Notes: generated by a model from the letters alone, not told the origin. Shown: positions 49,037-60,662, counted from the stretch's first letter. The stretch: DNA of 64,000 bases from Gongronella butleri (GCA_025201375.1 JAIWZP010000055.1:1-64000), one strand, 5' to 3'. Program-made: numbers and translations.

Positions 49037-49750
49037 AGTGATATGGAGAGCAGTCGTCAAGGCAACAAAAAAAAAACGTCTTGCCTATTTTCGCTCGAAA
49101 AAGTCGTGAAAAGGAGAAGACACCACCCGAGTGCTTGTAAAAAGGGGATGCGCTGCCGACCAGTGCAGCAGTTGCTGCTCGTGATCAATTTAGGAGAACC
49201 AAATACGCCAACATTCCTGTTTTGTAGCACGACTGCTTTAAGAAACTAACAAATCGCGAAGCATTGCACTCGATTCCAGTTTGTCTCTGTTCAAAAACAA
49301 CCGGCCAGCGCTCATTAACAGTTTTCTTGAACAATTACTCACACATGCAAGTTACAGAACAAGTGTGAAGACAAAAAAATTAGAGAAAAAAAAGCCAAAA
49401 CAGGGCGTCAGGTTTATTTTGTGTATACTGCGGGAGAAATTTTCACGATCCATCAAGACATTGAGAGGGCCATTGTGTTAAAAATGAGGAACGTTCATCA
49501 GATTTAATAGCAGGAGGTGCCACCATTCTCGTTCGGACAGCAGAGTTGTTTCTTAACGCCGCAATCCAGGCAGTCTCCGGTGTCAGGAACATCCCACGGG
49601 CTTGCACAAATTTTCTGGGCATTCGCTGTAGCGGCAAACAGAGCAAACGTCAAGGAAATCAATAGACCACGCATTTTAACAATCGAAAACTTGGTGAAAA
49701 AAAGAAGGTTAAAATAGGGGAAAGTTCGCGAAAAAGCTCTTAACTATGCA
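49037..49750 (+). repeat. Left arm of near-perfect palindrome
   Basis: This arm is the reverse complement of 49937-50652. For most of its length the mirrored coordinates add to exactly 99687, so there are no indels from about 49281 inward. The inner part looks identical. A few substitutions and one indel block appear only beyond about 49250 outward. Confidence 0.95.
49504..49674 (-). CDS. Small secreted six-cysteine peptide, copy 1
   Basis: A 56-codon single-exon ORF with ATG at 49674 and TAA at 49504. The first 19 residues are a clear signal peptide (MRGLLISLTFALFAATANA). The predicted mature peptide of about 37 residues has six cysteines spaced C-x11-C-x2-C-x6-CC-x8-C and ends two residues after the last Cys. 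This resembles fungal small secreted cysteine-rich proteins (effector-like or antimicrobial-like), but I recognise no family. An identical copy lies on the plus strand at 50013. The translated frame is intact in both copies, and the antisense frames are shadows. Confidence 0.75.
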   Translation of the reverse strand: MRGLLISLTFALFAATANAQKICASPWDVPDTGDCLDCGVKKQLCCPNENGGTSCY

Positions 49751-49858
49751 GCTATTACCTGCCCGACACAGAGCCGGCGGCCAGAAAGCGCGGCAATATT
49801 TTTTAAAATTCCCTATTTTAACCTTCTTCCGGCTCTGCGTCGGGCAGGTAATAGCTGC
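49748..49858. repeat. Small inner inverted repeat near the palindrome centre
   Basis: A 30-base segment at 49748-49777 pairs with 49829-49858, with one mismatch. The 51-base loop contains a third partial copy of the upstream motif of the peptide genes (CCCTATTTTAACCTTCTT). The left half of the repeat overlaps the arm boundary. Confidence 0.9.
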
Positions 49859-49936
49859 CGTGTTATTCCTTTGCTGCCATGACCGCCCTCGAGACAATCC
49901 CCTTAATGGCACCCCCTGCATCTTTGTGCAGCGAGT

Positions 49937-50652
49937 TGCATAGTTAAGAGCTTTTTCGCGAACTTTCCCCTATTTTAACCTTCTTTTTTTCACCAAGTTT
50001 TCGATTGTTAAAATGCGTGGTCTATTGATTTCCTTGACGTTTGCTCTGTTTGCCGCTACAGCGAATGCCCAGAAAATTTGTGCAAGCCCGTGGGATGTTC
50101 CTGACACCGGAGACTGCCTGGATTGCGGCGTTAAGAAACAACTCTGCTGTCCGAACGAGAATGGTGGCACCTCCTGCTATTAAATCTGATGAACGTTCCT
50201 CATTTTTAACACAATGGCCCTCTCAATGTCTTGATGGATCGTGAAAATTTCTCCCGCAGTATACACAAAATAAACCTGACGCCCTGTTTTGGCTTTTTTT
50301 TCTCTAATTTTTTTGTCTTCACACTTGTTCTGTAACTTGCATGTGTGAGTAATTGTTCAAGAAAACTGTTAATGAGCGCTGGCCGGTTGTTTTTGAACAG
50401 AGACAAACTGGAATCGAGTGCAATGCTTCGCGATTTGTTAGTTTCTTAATGCAGTCGTGCTACAAAACAGGAATGTTGGCGTATTTGGTTCTCCTAAATT
50501 GATCACGAGCAGCAACTGCTGCACTGGTCGGCAGCGCATCCCCTTTTTACAAGCACTCGGGTGGTGTCTCCTCCTTTTCACGACGTTTTCGAGCGAAAAT
50601 AGGCAAGACGTGTTTTTTTTTTGTTGCCTTGACGACTGCTCTCCATATCACT
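49937..50652 (-). repeat. Right arm of near-perfect palindrome
   Basis: Mirror of 49037-49750. The spacer between arms is about 186 bp and is unique apart from the inner repeat. Sequence outside the arms is unrelated on the two sides, apart from a few bases of fading similarity. Confidence 0.95.
50013..50183 (+). CDS. Small secreted six-cysteine peptide, copy 2
   Basis: This is a base-for-base copy of the gene at 49504-49674 on the opposite strand: 56 codons, ATG at 50013, TAA at 50181-50183. The two genes are divergent with 338 bp between start codons. Each has the same proximal upstream sequence, including a CCCCTATTTTAACCTTCTT element about 15-40 bases before the ATG. Strict identity of both copies suggests gene conversion, a very recent duplication or an assembly artefact. 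Function is unknown; secretion and disulfide bonding are inferred from the signal peptide and the even number of cysteines. Confidence 0.75.
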   Translation: MRGLLISLTFALFAATANAQKICASPWDVPDTGDCLDCGVKKQLCCPNENGGTSCY

Positions 50653-51499
50653 TCTGAAAATACCTAAAATGCGGTGGTGGCCTTGTCGTGTAACGTTTGA
50701 ACGCTGAAATACGTCTCATCCGGTGTTATTTGGCAATTGCCATGTGCTAAAATAAAAATTGCCATGGCTACAAAGATTTAATGAATTGATTTTGGCGGCA
50801 ACGGGCGATGGCTGCCTAACCAAACGGTGCATAAAAATAAAAATAAAGAAGAGTCAAACTGTATGGGACTATTTTCAAGCATGCACATGGCCAAATTCAG
50901 CAAAAATGGCATTTGATGAATAAAACCCGGATATCCCGCTCATGGAAGAATATATTGTGGAGGTGAAATTCGCGTGTTGTAAAGCTCAAAACTTGAGGAT
51001 GGATTATCCATTAGTTCGCGTAAAATCACAGCGAGAGCTTGTTTTGTCATCTTTGAGTCATTTATCGCTGAATTCACAAGTTACAATGCCATGGCCTCTT
51101 TGAGATGAATGGTTTGATTGTTCTTTGAATGAGCCCACTTGTGCAGCACTGTGGCCACGCATTGGCTCGCAATCACCATTTTCAAAATTGGCGAATTTTT
51201 CCAAGGGGTGCAGTCGACTATCCAAAAATCGTCAAATTTAGGTCCTCGAATTGCCGCGACATCCACACACATGGTACTTCCCGGCTCATCACCGACAAAA
51301 TTGTCATAAATAACAGGGATCTATTGACTGGCTTCCGCGTAAAATGCAAAAAGCTGCGATTTTTCACTCCAAGGAAACCTCGACGAGTGTTGGCCACAGC
51401 TCCTTGAAAGTTACATCATCAGAAAGAGCTCGACTTTAAGCGTGTGTAGACAGGGATGATCCCTAAAAAAAGAGCTGATTTGGCATTTTTGACTCGGTT

Positions 51500-51870
51500 T
51501 GAAAACATATATAATTTCCGACGCGTGATTAACGGCGTCAGTCGTTGAGTGACACGCGTCTGTTCCTAATCAAATCCATGCTAGCGGAGTGTCTCTTGCC
51601 AGGAGAAGCGTCGACGCAGTTCTATGGCACGTTTTTCCCGAGCAACTCAACATTGAAATTTAATTGAAAATCGCTCATTACTCGTCAGCAAGCAGACGTA
51701 CCTCGCTCTTTTTTGACATTTCTGCGAGTTTCTTCATGCGGCGCTTCTTATGTGCAAGTTTGACGTGATTCTGGAGACCTTATTTTTCAATTTTGGTTTT
51801 GGAGCTCAAACCGCCAAAATTTAGTTTTGCGTGTGGTGCGCGCAAATGACTTGCGAGTGCTGCAACTTGT
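51500..51870 (-). repeat. Dispersed repeat, copy 2 (inverted relative of 34.2-34.7 kb)
   Basis: Reverse-complement similarity to 34200-34680 is visible in several blocks, separated by diverged stretches. Neither copy keeps an ORF. Confidence 0.65.
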
Positions 51871-52303
51871 GTTTTTAATAGTTCTAGCTTGGCGCTTCAC
51901 CTTTGGACGCGTTTGGACACGTTTCGGCATCATTTAATACCCAGTTTGCGGGTTAAAAATTCGTTTATTACCAAATATGCCTTTTGAACCTGTCTTTTCT
52001 AGATTGACCCAAGTTTGAAACAGCATGGGCGGGATGGAGCTCATCGCGTCCCACACCAAAAACGCGGAAAACGATTAGGTAAAATGTGAAAAAAAACGAT
52101 GCAAAAGTTGATTTTATCTGCTTTTAGCAAATTTCACAAGCTATAGTAATGAACTGACAACCAAGACGCGGATTGGAATCAAGCACTTAATTCATTTCAA
52201 AGGGGGGGCGATGCGTTGATGCGTTGATTTATTCAAGCAAAAAGGGGCATCATTGTGTCCTTTTTACCAAATGTTATAAAATGGATAAAGCGTTTGCTCT
52301 TGC

Positions 52304-52587
52304 TCAATGCGGGGTAAATTCGAGCCTCAGTTGCAGCTCGCCTTGGGGCTGCAGATTGACCCATTTGTGCCATGTGTGATTGGTATAGAGGTCGTGCAAT
52401 TGGCCAAAGTCTTGTTCATACGTGCCAAGCTTGACCGATTGGCTGAATCGATTGTGATCCTTAACCCTGTATTCCACCACGCAATCCTTGGCCAGCAGCT
52501 CAAAGTGGAATGACTCGTTCCTATAAAGTTAAAAAATAAAATGAGCGCGATTTTTGCAAAATCGGGATGTTGCAAGGAGCCAGACGC

Positions 52588-52623
<36 letters not shown>

Positions 52624-55600
52624 ATTCCGGTGTGAGTGACTTTTTGATGACATTTGACTTGTGCAGTGTGTGATTGTTCATGCGGACTTGGACGTACGGG
52701 TCGCTTGTGCCCGATTTGTCGACGCCGGGCAAATTACGTGCACTGAGTAGATGGACGGTGACGGTACCGAGCGATTGGATCGACTGGCGGTGGCGCGAGA
52801 GTGATACGGACGACGGGCTAGACAATGCCGATAGGATGCGTCTGCGCGACGATGTGGACGACAAGGACGAGGTGGATGGGCGAGGTTTGAGCATGTGATG
52901 GTCGTCGGATGTGTCGGCGGCGGTATCGGGCGAGAATGCGACATGCTCGTCGTGCTGCTTTTGCTGCTGTTGCGCGTTAGCGTCATTGCGGTGTGTCGTT
53001 GGCGACGATGGCGGCAGTGGTGGTGGCGAAGATGCCCATGTTGAGGGTGGTGACACGGATTTTGTTGTTTGGCCATCGCTTTGTGGTGGTGCCAACGTCG
53101 CACCGGACGCGAGTTTGCTTGTCATGGTGCCGCGGTACGTCATGGTGCGCATGGTTTGCAGCATGGACGTGTGTGTCTTGCGTGTGGTGAGCAATTGCGG
53201 CTGCCACAGGAACCGCACGCGCACGTGCCCGGACACGTTCTTTTCGCCCTCTAGCGGGATCAGCACGTCACGTGCAAGGAAGCTTTCCACGTACTCGTTG
53301 CGCAAAGAAATGCCCCCGGAGCCTAATTGAAAAAAAGTGAGCAAAGCATGCTATTGTGCGTTTAAAACACAAAACTTTACCAAGCGGATAATCCCCCTTG
53401 ATCTGATTCCAATCAAACACCTCGATGCGGAAGCTCGAAGTCACGCGCGACAACTGACGGAGAGGAGAAAAAAGTGAGACTTCACGACTTTTTGCGTGGC
53501 ATTGACGGTGTTTTACAATGGGAATAGTAAATTGGGCGTTCTTCCACACAGGATTGAGGGTCTTTTTGATCACCGGGCTCTTGTAGACACGCTCGCCATT
53601 GATGGTGAAGCGAACATACGGGTCACTCGTACCTTTTTTTCGTGAAAAAAAAAAGAAAATGAATGAGTGTTTTTCTCTTTTTTTTGGCAATCCTTTTCAC
53701 CGCCATCCATGTCCTTACCCGACTTGTCTGCGGCCATTACGTGCTTGGCATCCAGCAGTGTCACGGTCAAATTGCCTTGATCTATTGCACAAATGAAAAA
53801 AAAAGTGAATTCTGTGCCTCTTTTTCTATTTTTGACTTGTATCTCGTACTCTCCAAGCTCTCATCCATGTTCAATTCGAAGCCGACGAGTGGCATAAAGT
53901 CAAAGCTTAGGCGGATGCGGCCAATGCCGTCGTCAACGCCCATCAGGTCGAACCATTCGCCCTGGTCTTCCTGGGTCGCATCGTCGACATCCAATTCCGC
54001 AGGGTTTTGCTTTTCCTGCTGGTCCTGTTGATCCTGAATCTTGTGATGCGTGCGTAAATGTCTTTTTCGCGCCTGGATGCGGCGCACGATCTCGCTGACG
54101 GAGCCTGCCCAATAGCCATAGCGGTCGTCTTCCTTTGAACTATCGACATTGACGGGGACGACGTCGATGTGGACGCGCGAGAAGTCCATTTCCTTGATGA
54201 ATGCGTCTGCAGGCTCGTTGAAGGGCAGCGAGCCGCCCTGCAAGCTTGCTGTGCGATACAACGGGTACAGGCTGTCGACAAGCACCGCACAGTACGCGTG
54301 CACGCTGTGAGGCAATTGCACTTCGTGAATACGCACCATTAGCACACCCGTGCTGTAGGCCGCAACGTCTACCATCTGGTCCGGCGTCCATTTAATCGGG
54401 ACACCGTGCAAATCCTTGACGGCAAATGACGACGCCGTGTCACCAAGAGCCATTGTGCCGTTTGTCGGTCCCTCGGGTTGCGCGGGCTCTTCAGACGCAT
54501 CATGAACCTCCTTGGCGTCCTCGTTGGCATCTTCGGCTTTGCTTTTGTCGATATTTTGCGTCAATTCCTCTTTTTCGACATGGTCCGGTTGATCACGAGG
54601 CGGCACAGCAAGCGTCGGGTAGAATTCCGCCGTATACCGCAGCGCGCCCTTGTTGGTCTTGCCATTGGGCGATTTGAGGCTGACCCATCTTTAAACATAA
54701 AACGAGAATTTCGTGGTCAACACGCGTTTTTTTTTCTTTTTTTTTTTTTTCTGGGATGCCCTTACTTGTCGATTTTTTCGCGCTGTTCGTACCACTTTAT
54801 CTGGTCATTGTGTTTTGCGTGTGGTTTTTTCGGTGCGTGATGTTCCTGGACGAGGTCTTTGATGCGCAAGACCGTTGAGCCGAGCAGCTTGTCCTTTGAC
54901 TTGGCATTCCAGTCCATGACCTCGAGGACGAGGTTCTCACGCATCGAATGGATGGGCACGTAGTGGAATTCGCCCCATTCGGGGAACAGATTGTTGTCAA
55001 TCACCTGTGTACGCGCGCGCACCTGCGATCCAGACATTACACGCACGTAAGGATCCGATTTGCTGCCGCGCACTGCCTCGACATTGAGCAGATCGCGCGC
55101 CTCCCACATTGAGAATCGCACAATGCCAATTGCCTCGCCTATTTTTTTTTTTAAAAAAATAATAAAAAAGTGAGAAGAAGGCAAAAATGGAGTAAAATGG
55201 GCCACAACGCGGCCATTTTTTTTTTTTTTTTGCTTACGATAGACGGCGGAGCCGAGGATGCTATTGACGGTGATGAGGCTTGTCATGTCGACGGGTTTCC
55301 ACTGGACGCTGAATCGGATGCGGCTGCGGCGCTGCGTGGCGTCATGGTTGGTGCCATTGGTGCCATGATTGGTGGCGCCACTGGGCACTTGCAGGTCCCA
55401 CCACGATTCATTCTTGTCCTGCCATTGCATGATGGGCACGAGCGCCGATGACCACGTGCCCAGACTCACATCCTCGGCAAAATCGACATTGTTCATGATC
55501 GTGACACTGACGTTCACCTGCGTGCGGTCCAAAACAACGACCTCACCCGAGCGCTCAAACTTTGGCATGTCTGTGCGCTTGAATGTCGGCGTCCGGATCT

Positions 55601-58266
55601 TTTCCACGCCATTCACCTTGACCACCGCGTATGGGTTCGGATTTGTGCGCCCGCCGTGCAAATTGCGACATTCATGCACCGTGAACCGCAGCACGCCCGA
55701 ATCTGGGGGACAAGAAGGAAAAAAAAGCATTGAATACGCCAAAAAAAAAACCATAAAAAAAAGGGGGGGAGAGGGAATTGGACGCGTATTTTACTCGAAT
55801 CCAAGGCCGGCTCTGTGGTGCCATCCTCCGCGACGGTGGTCTTGGCCACGGGCAAATAGCGCATGTCCACGTGACACGTGGTGATGCGTCGTCCTTTGCG
55901 CAATAGATCCAAATCCCTGGAAAGAAAATAAAAGGGACAAAAATGAGCCCTTTTTCATACCAAAAATAAAAAGCCGATTACAATCCCTCTGCGGTGCCGT
56001 CGTCCTCGTCCTTTAGCTCGTTGAGGTCAAAGTGGCCGCGCGCGATGCGGTGATCTTTGAGCGAATTGCCAGATTCGTTGCGCAATTCGAGCGTCAGCTT
56101 GGCATTGAGGTTGTTGAGCAGCAAGAAATGGGTCTCGTTCCATGCGGGCTCTTGCGTATGCTTGCGATTGCTCGTGCGACCAAGCTCTTGCGCCTTGTCC
56201 AGGTAGAATCGCAGCGACATGTTGGGCTTGCCGCCGGGAATGTCGCTCGAGCCCACGGTCGAAATGCCATACACTGTCACCGCAAGCACGCCATTGGCTT
56301 GGCCTGAATGCGCGCAAAAAAAAAAAAAAAAAAAAAAAAAAAGTGAGGGGAAACAATGCTTTGCACGGCAAAACCCATTCGGCCGTCTTCCGCAGCTCAG
56401 CGCGCCAAGAAATATTTTTCTCTTTTTTGGCATCTTACTGATATCCAATTCGCCCGAGAAGAACTTTTCAATGTCGTAGGAAAACACATTGGGATAGTAC
56501 ATCATCGGCCCAAGGATGGCATGCGCTTGTTCGCGGACAAAGCCTTGAAGGCCTGGAATCTTTTAAAAAAGAAAAAAAAAAGAAAATGGATGAGCCATCG
56601 TCACGAGTTTTTGATTGTTCCCCGTGTTTCCTCCTTTTTGCGGTTGCTTTTTACATTGTTGACGTCAAAGCCAAAGGTGTCGCCGCCGAGCGGCTTGAGC
56701 ACATAGTCAAACTCTGGTTTTTCCATAAAACATGCTTCGACGATCTTGACGTGCGGGAATTTGCTGATGAATTGCATCTTGACACGCATGTGGCCGTGGA
56801 AGCTCATGTCCTCCACCAGGACCGGCAGCGCCGCGCCCACAAAACCCTTGCCCAGGCGGATCTGCAATTGCACGCGTGGACTGACGCGCTCACTCAGCTG
56901 CTTTTGCGTCATCCTCGTCGTGTCATTGGGCTCAAACGACACAATCCAGTCCATGCACTGTATTTTTTGGCAACGACGACCCAACGAAGAAAAGAAAAAA
57001 AAAGTGAGCGGCGACACGCTTTGAACAAAACATGACAAAAACAAGAAAATGAAAGGAAAAAAAAGGCATTACCACGGTGTCGTCCTGTGCATCGAGCATG
57101 CGCACGCTGTCGACGCGGAAGGGCTTGTTGCCGAGGGTGAAAGCGGTCAGGCGCACCGAGTCCAAAAAGGAGGGCAGGTAGTCGACGAGATAGGTGTCAA
57201 TGTTCTCCACCACGTATGCGGACAACACGGGCTCAAAAATGAGCCAAAAGTTTTGCAAAAAGCTGTTTAGCCATTCCACGGGCTCAGTCTCGCCCTCGAG
57301 ATGCAGTGTGCACAAATTGCGTTTGATGTCGTCACGCGTGTTGGCGCGAAACCGCTCCGTCGTCCGATGCGAATACACCGCTATAATCATAATATGTAAA
57401 AACGCGTCAGTGGCTCAGGACGCCTTACTATGGAACGCGGCTCGACTCTTGTAAAAAAAAAAAAAGGGGGGGGGAACGCGTCCAAATGGGCACGTTTTCG
57501 ACTTTTTTTTTTTTTTACCGATAAACAAAAGAACAATCAAAAACAGCACCATGCCTGCACCGAGGCGTGCGAGTGTCCATGAGGCGATGCCAATGGCAAA
57601 GACGGCGCCGCCCTCGCGCCACCACGACGAGTAGTATAAAAAGGCGAGCACGTTGTCAACGTCGGATGCTGGTTTTTTCTCTGTGGCGAGGATGGGGAGG
57701 GCGCCGCCAGGATTTTCACGATCGGAAAAGGCGGTCCAGCCGATACGCGAGGACGCGGGGATGCGCTGGTGCTGTTGCTGCTGCGCAGGCAAGGCCCCTG
57801 CGGCGTCGTCGTGCATGGCGGCGTGCAATGCGTCTTTTTCTTCGTCTTTTAATGAAATATCGGTCGATTTCTGCTCGGCCAGCTGCAAGGCGTGGATGAT
57901 ATCGTGGGCATCGCTTGTGGCCAGTTCGGTTTTGATGCCATGTTGCTGATGGCCCAAATTGCGGAAATCTGGAAGCAAATCGCGCGGGCGCACGACATCG
58001 TGATTATTGGACGACATAGTCGACGCGATACTGGGCTCGCGTTGGTAAATGCTATTTGCAACGTCGTGTGAAGTGGGAGCCACGGGCGCCGGTGGGGGCG
58101 TCGTCGTCGTCATCGTTGTGGACGCGGACGGCGAAGCGGCAGGCGACGGTGTCAAAGGTGGTGACGACGCCCCGTCTTGTCGTACAGGTGGTGGCCCCTC
58201 CTCCAACGAGCTTGACGAGTCCTTGCGCGTTTGTGGTTGCTGCTGTTGCTGCTGGGTCGTATTCAT
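52304..58266 (-). CDS. Tricalbin / extended-synaptotagmin-like ER-plasma membrane tether
   Basis: Fourteen minus-strand exons: 58266-57519, 57380-57073, 56957-56655, 56559-56439, 56303-55982, 55916-55795, 55702-55238, 55138-54766, 54688-53850, 53781-53719, 53632-53517, 53453-53381, 53322-52623 and 52520-52304 (1589 residues, in frame throughout). The Gln/Ser/Pro-rich N-terminus is cytosolic. A hydrophobic hairpin lies near 215-248. An SMP lipid-transfer domain spans about 270-490 ([20 protein letters not shown]). About five C2 domains follow, near 500, 645, 800, 1200 and 1465. The last two carry Ca-binding loops of the type [10 protein letters not shown]. Tricalbins move lipids at ER-plasma membrane contacts. 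The long disordered insert in exon 13 is unusual. Minus-strand AATAAA lies at 52233-52228. Confidence 0.93.
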
Positions 58267-59297
58267 GATTCACAAGGCCATGGGGCAAAGGGAGGGGGGA
58301 AAAAAAGTGGGAAAAAAAAGAAATAAAAATAAATAAAAAAAAGCGAGAAAAAAAGGAGGGTTGCGTCAAAAGTTCTCTTCTCCCTCCACCCCCCCCCCGT
58401 CTAGCCAAGGGAAAACGGAAAAAGGTAAGAAAGCGGAAACACGAGACGCCGGAATCAGTCCCGGAAATCCAATCTTTGTGTCACTCGCCTTTTCTTTTTT
58501 GCATAATACAAGCCAAACCAAAAAGTGGCCGCTCTATTCTCCCCCCCGGAACGACGTGAATCAGATTGAAATGACACATTGAGGCACAATTAGTCGCGTT
58601 GGATGGCCTCCGAGGCGACAATGAAGCGCATCAACATGTTTTTTTTTTTTATCACAATGAAACATTTGCCAAGCATGGCCCGTGGGCTGCCCCCTTGTTT
58701 TCAACAAGTCCCCAGTTTCTTACTTTTTTTTTCTTGCGTAACAAGAAAAGGGGCGCCAAGAACGTGAAAAAAATACCCAATGGTGGCAAATTGAGAGAAA
58801 TTGGGGAAGGGGGAGGCACAAGAACGTGTCAATGAACAAAAAAGAAACCAAGAGCGCCTTGAAGAGCCCCATGGGTGTGGCACAGAAACACAGAAACACA
58901 ATGAGGAAGCGGAGATTCCAAATTGGATCTGCATGAATTCCCCCAATTCCCCTTTTTCAAAGCCAAGCAGTCAAGCCGATCGCATCAACATGACCACGCA
59001 CGCGACGCCTCCTCTTTAATGCTAGAACGCGCCTTTTTCCTACATTTTCGTGTCATTGGACGGTGCACAGCGCTCCATTGTTGCAAACCACGCGGGCCTA
59101 AGCAGCCATGTTGTCATTTCTCGATTTTTTTTCATTTTTTTGTTTTTTTTTTCTCTTTCTCTTTCTTTTGCCATGATGAAAGAAACAATGAAGCCATGCT
59201 GTCGCGTTGTGGATTGCATAAAAGGTAGAGAGTTTTTTTTTTGTCTTTTGGCCTCTTTTTTACGTCCCACTTTTTTTTTTTTTTGGCTTTGTTTTTC
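58267..59297. other. Shared upstream region of tricalbin and the coiled-coil gene
   Basis: About 1 kb between divergent start codons. No gene is recognised. It ends in a pyrimidine-rich tract just before the ATG at 59298. Confidence 0.5.
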
Positions 59298-60662
59298 ATG
59301 ATGGAGATGCTTTCGCCCGATATGTTGGAACACCTCACGCCGCGCGAGCGTACGTTGTACCTGTCGTTGTTGCACCTGAACTTGCGTCACAGCCACCAAG
59401 AGTCGACGATACTGCATTTGATGCAATCGCAAGGCGCGCAAGACATGAGTGTGCTTGAGCCGGCGCTGGCCGCCAATGCTTCGGCTGCCGCTCCAGCCAC
59501 GGATGCTCCGGCGCCTCAAGATGCGATTCAAGGCGAGGTGCAGCTCCTGAGGACGATTTTGACGGACCAGCAGCAGCAATTGACGGATCTCCGGCAAAAA
59601 GTCGAGCAATATCAAGAACTGTTGATGCAACAGCAGCAATTGGTGGCGGACCAGCGAGTCGCGCTCGAGCAAGTGAATCAGCAATTGTCGGATCATCGCC
59701 GCCTTCAAACGAATCAGCAATATGTGATTGATCGGCAGCGCACGATCCTGGACGACCAAGTGAATGCGATCCAGACGCAATTGCAAGCTCTTTTGGCCGT
59801 GCCAGGATGGCAAGGTGTGCAACAGGCGCCGCCTCAGCAGCAACAGGTGCCGCCTCAGCAGCCACCCACTGCCGCGATTGTCGTGGACAGCAGTGGCAAC
59901 AACAGCTCACCGGCGTCAGCAGTATCGCCTCCTCCATCGCCTCCGGATAGCCCATTTTCGTCTGGTGGCTATGTGGCGTCTGTTTCCGAAGCATCCGACG
60001 GTGCAGGGAGCCTGACGGTCCACATGCATCTGCTCACCACCAGTGATGAAGCCGATTCGAGCCCAGTGAACGTCAATGACGCGTCAGAAGCCAATCAAGC
60101 GGCCACAGAGTCCAATTCCGACGTGCCGCCGGCCCAACCATCTAATCACATTGCGGACGACCAAGAGGAAGACCAATTGTGGGGCGAATACCTCGAAAAT
60201 AGCAATCATGGCAGCCATCCCCAAGCCTCCATTGATACCAATGCAGCGGAAATCGCAGACGACGCGTCGCACTTTCCTGCACCGTCGTCCACCACCACGC
60301 ACAATATCAGCACCATGCTTTTGCCTCGACTTGATATGAGCGCGCTGAGAATCGACACCAATGTGGCCACCCAGAGACGCCTCAGCATCGAATTGCCCAC
60401 AGACAACCAAGGATACATCACACCGGGCGCAGACGTCCCTCGCAGGTACAGAGATGGCGCGTTCAATTGGTTCGAGGAGCCATTGCGCGCCGAAACAGCA
60501 ACAACAGCACCAACAGCCTCCACGTCGCGCCCATATCCCGTCGCACGCCGTCGCAGACACTCCGAGGTGCCGGACGACACGGATGAAGAAATTGACCAGG
60601 CAGTCGCGCAACGCCGCCGCCGTCGTCGCCTCAATGAACAAGGCGAGAGCAAATTTACGTGA
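59298..60662 (+). CDS. Gln-rich coiled-coil protein of unknown function
   Basis: A single-exon ORF of 454 residues starting MMEMLSPDMLEHLTPRER. Residues about 90-185 form a strongly predicted coiled coil rich in Gln (LTDQQQQLTDLRQKVEQYQE and similar heptads). A Pro/Gln/Ser-rich disordered part follows. The C-terminus carries basic clusters (ARRRRH and RRRRRRLNEQ) that look like nuclear signals. There is no membrane segment or enzyme motif. The upstream in-frame extension is homopolymer-derived and was left out. An additional upstream exon cannot be excluded. I do not recognise the family. Confidence 0.7.
   Translation: MMEMLSPDMLEHLTPRERTLYLSLLHLNLRHSHQESTILHLMQSQGAQDMSVLEPALAANASAAAPATDAPAPQDAIQGEVQLLRTILTDQQQQLTDLRQKVEQYQELLMQQQQLVADQRVALEQVNQQLSDHRRLQTNQQYVIDRQRTILDDQVNAIQTQLQALLAVPGWQGVQQAPPQQQQVPPQQPPTAAIVVDSSGNNSSPASAVSPPPSPPDSPFSSGGYVASVSEASDGAGSLTVHMHLLTTSDEADSSPVNVNDASEANQAATESNSDVPPAQPSNHIADDQEEDQLWGEYLENSNHGSHPQASIDTNAAEIADDASHFPAPSSTTTHNISTMLLPRLDMSALRIDTNVATQRRLSIELPTDNQGYITPGADVPRRYRDGAFNWFEEPLRAETATTAPTASTSRPYPVARRRRHSEVPDDTDEEIDQAVAQRRRRRRLNEQGESKFT

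Larger units (their letters stand above)
48273..52303. other. Gene-poor region containing a large palindrome, 4 kb
   Basis: Apart from the two small peptide genes in the palindrome, no coding region is recognised. The right part (50.7-52.3 kb) is old repeat-like sequence, including an inverted relative of 34.2-34.7 kb. Confidence 0.65.

Noticed and set aside
49517..49717. 66-residue ORF in each palindrome arm, antisense to the peptide
   Set aside because: No signal peptide or domain. The overlapping opposite-strand frame has a clean signal peptide and patterned cysteines and is the better candidate.
49037..50652. Interpretation of the palindrome as an intact DNA transposon
   Set aside because: No transposase, no defined short terminal repeats and no target-site duplication could be seen. 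The only genes are the peptide copies.
57415..57520. Read-through of tricalbin exon 1 into a Lys-rich tail
   Set aside because: This is the unspliced intron (poly-A after the GT donor). The spliced frame continues into the SMP domain.
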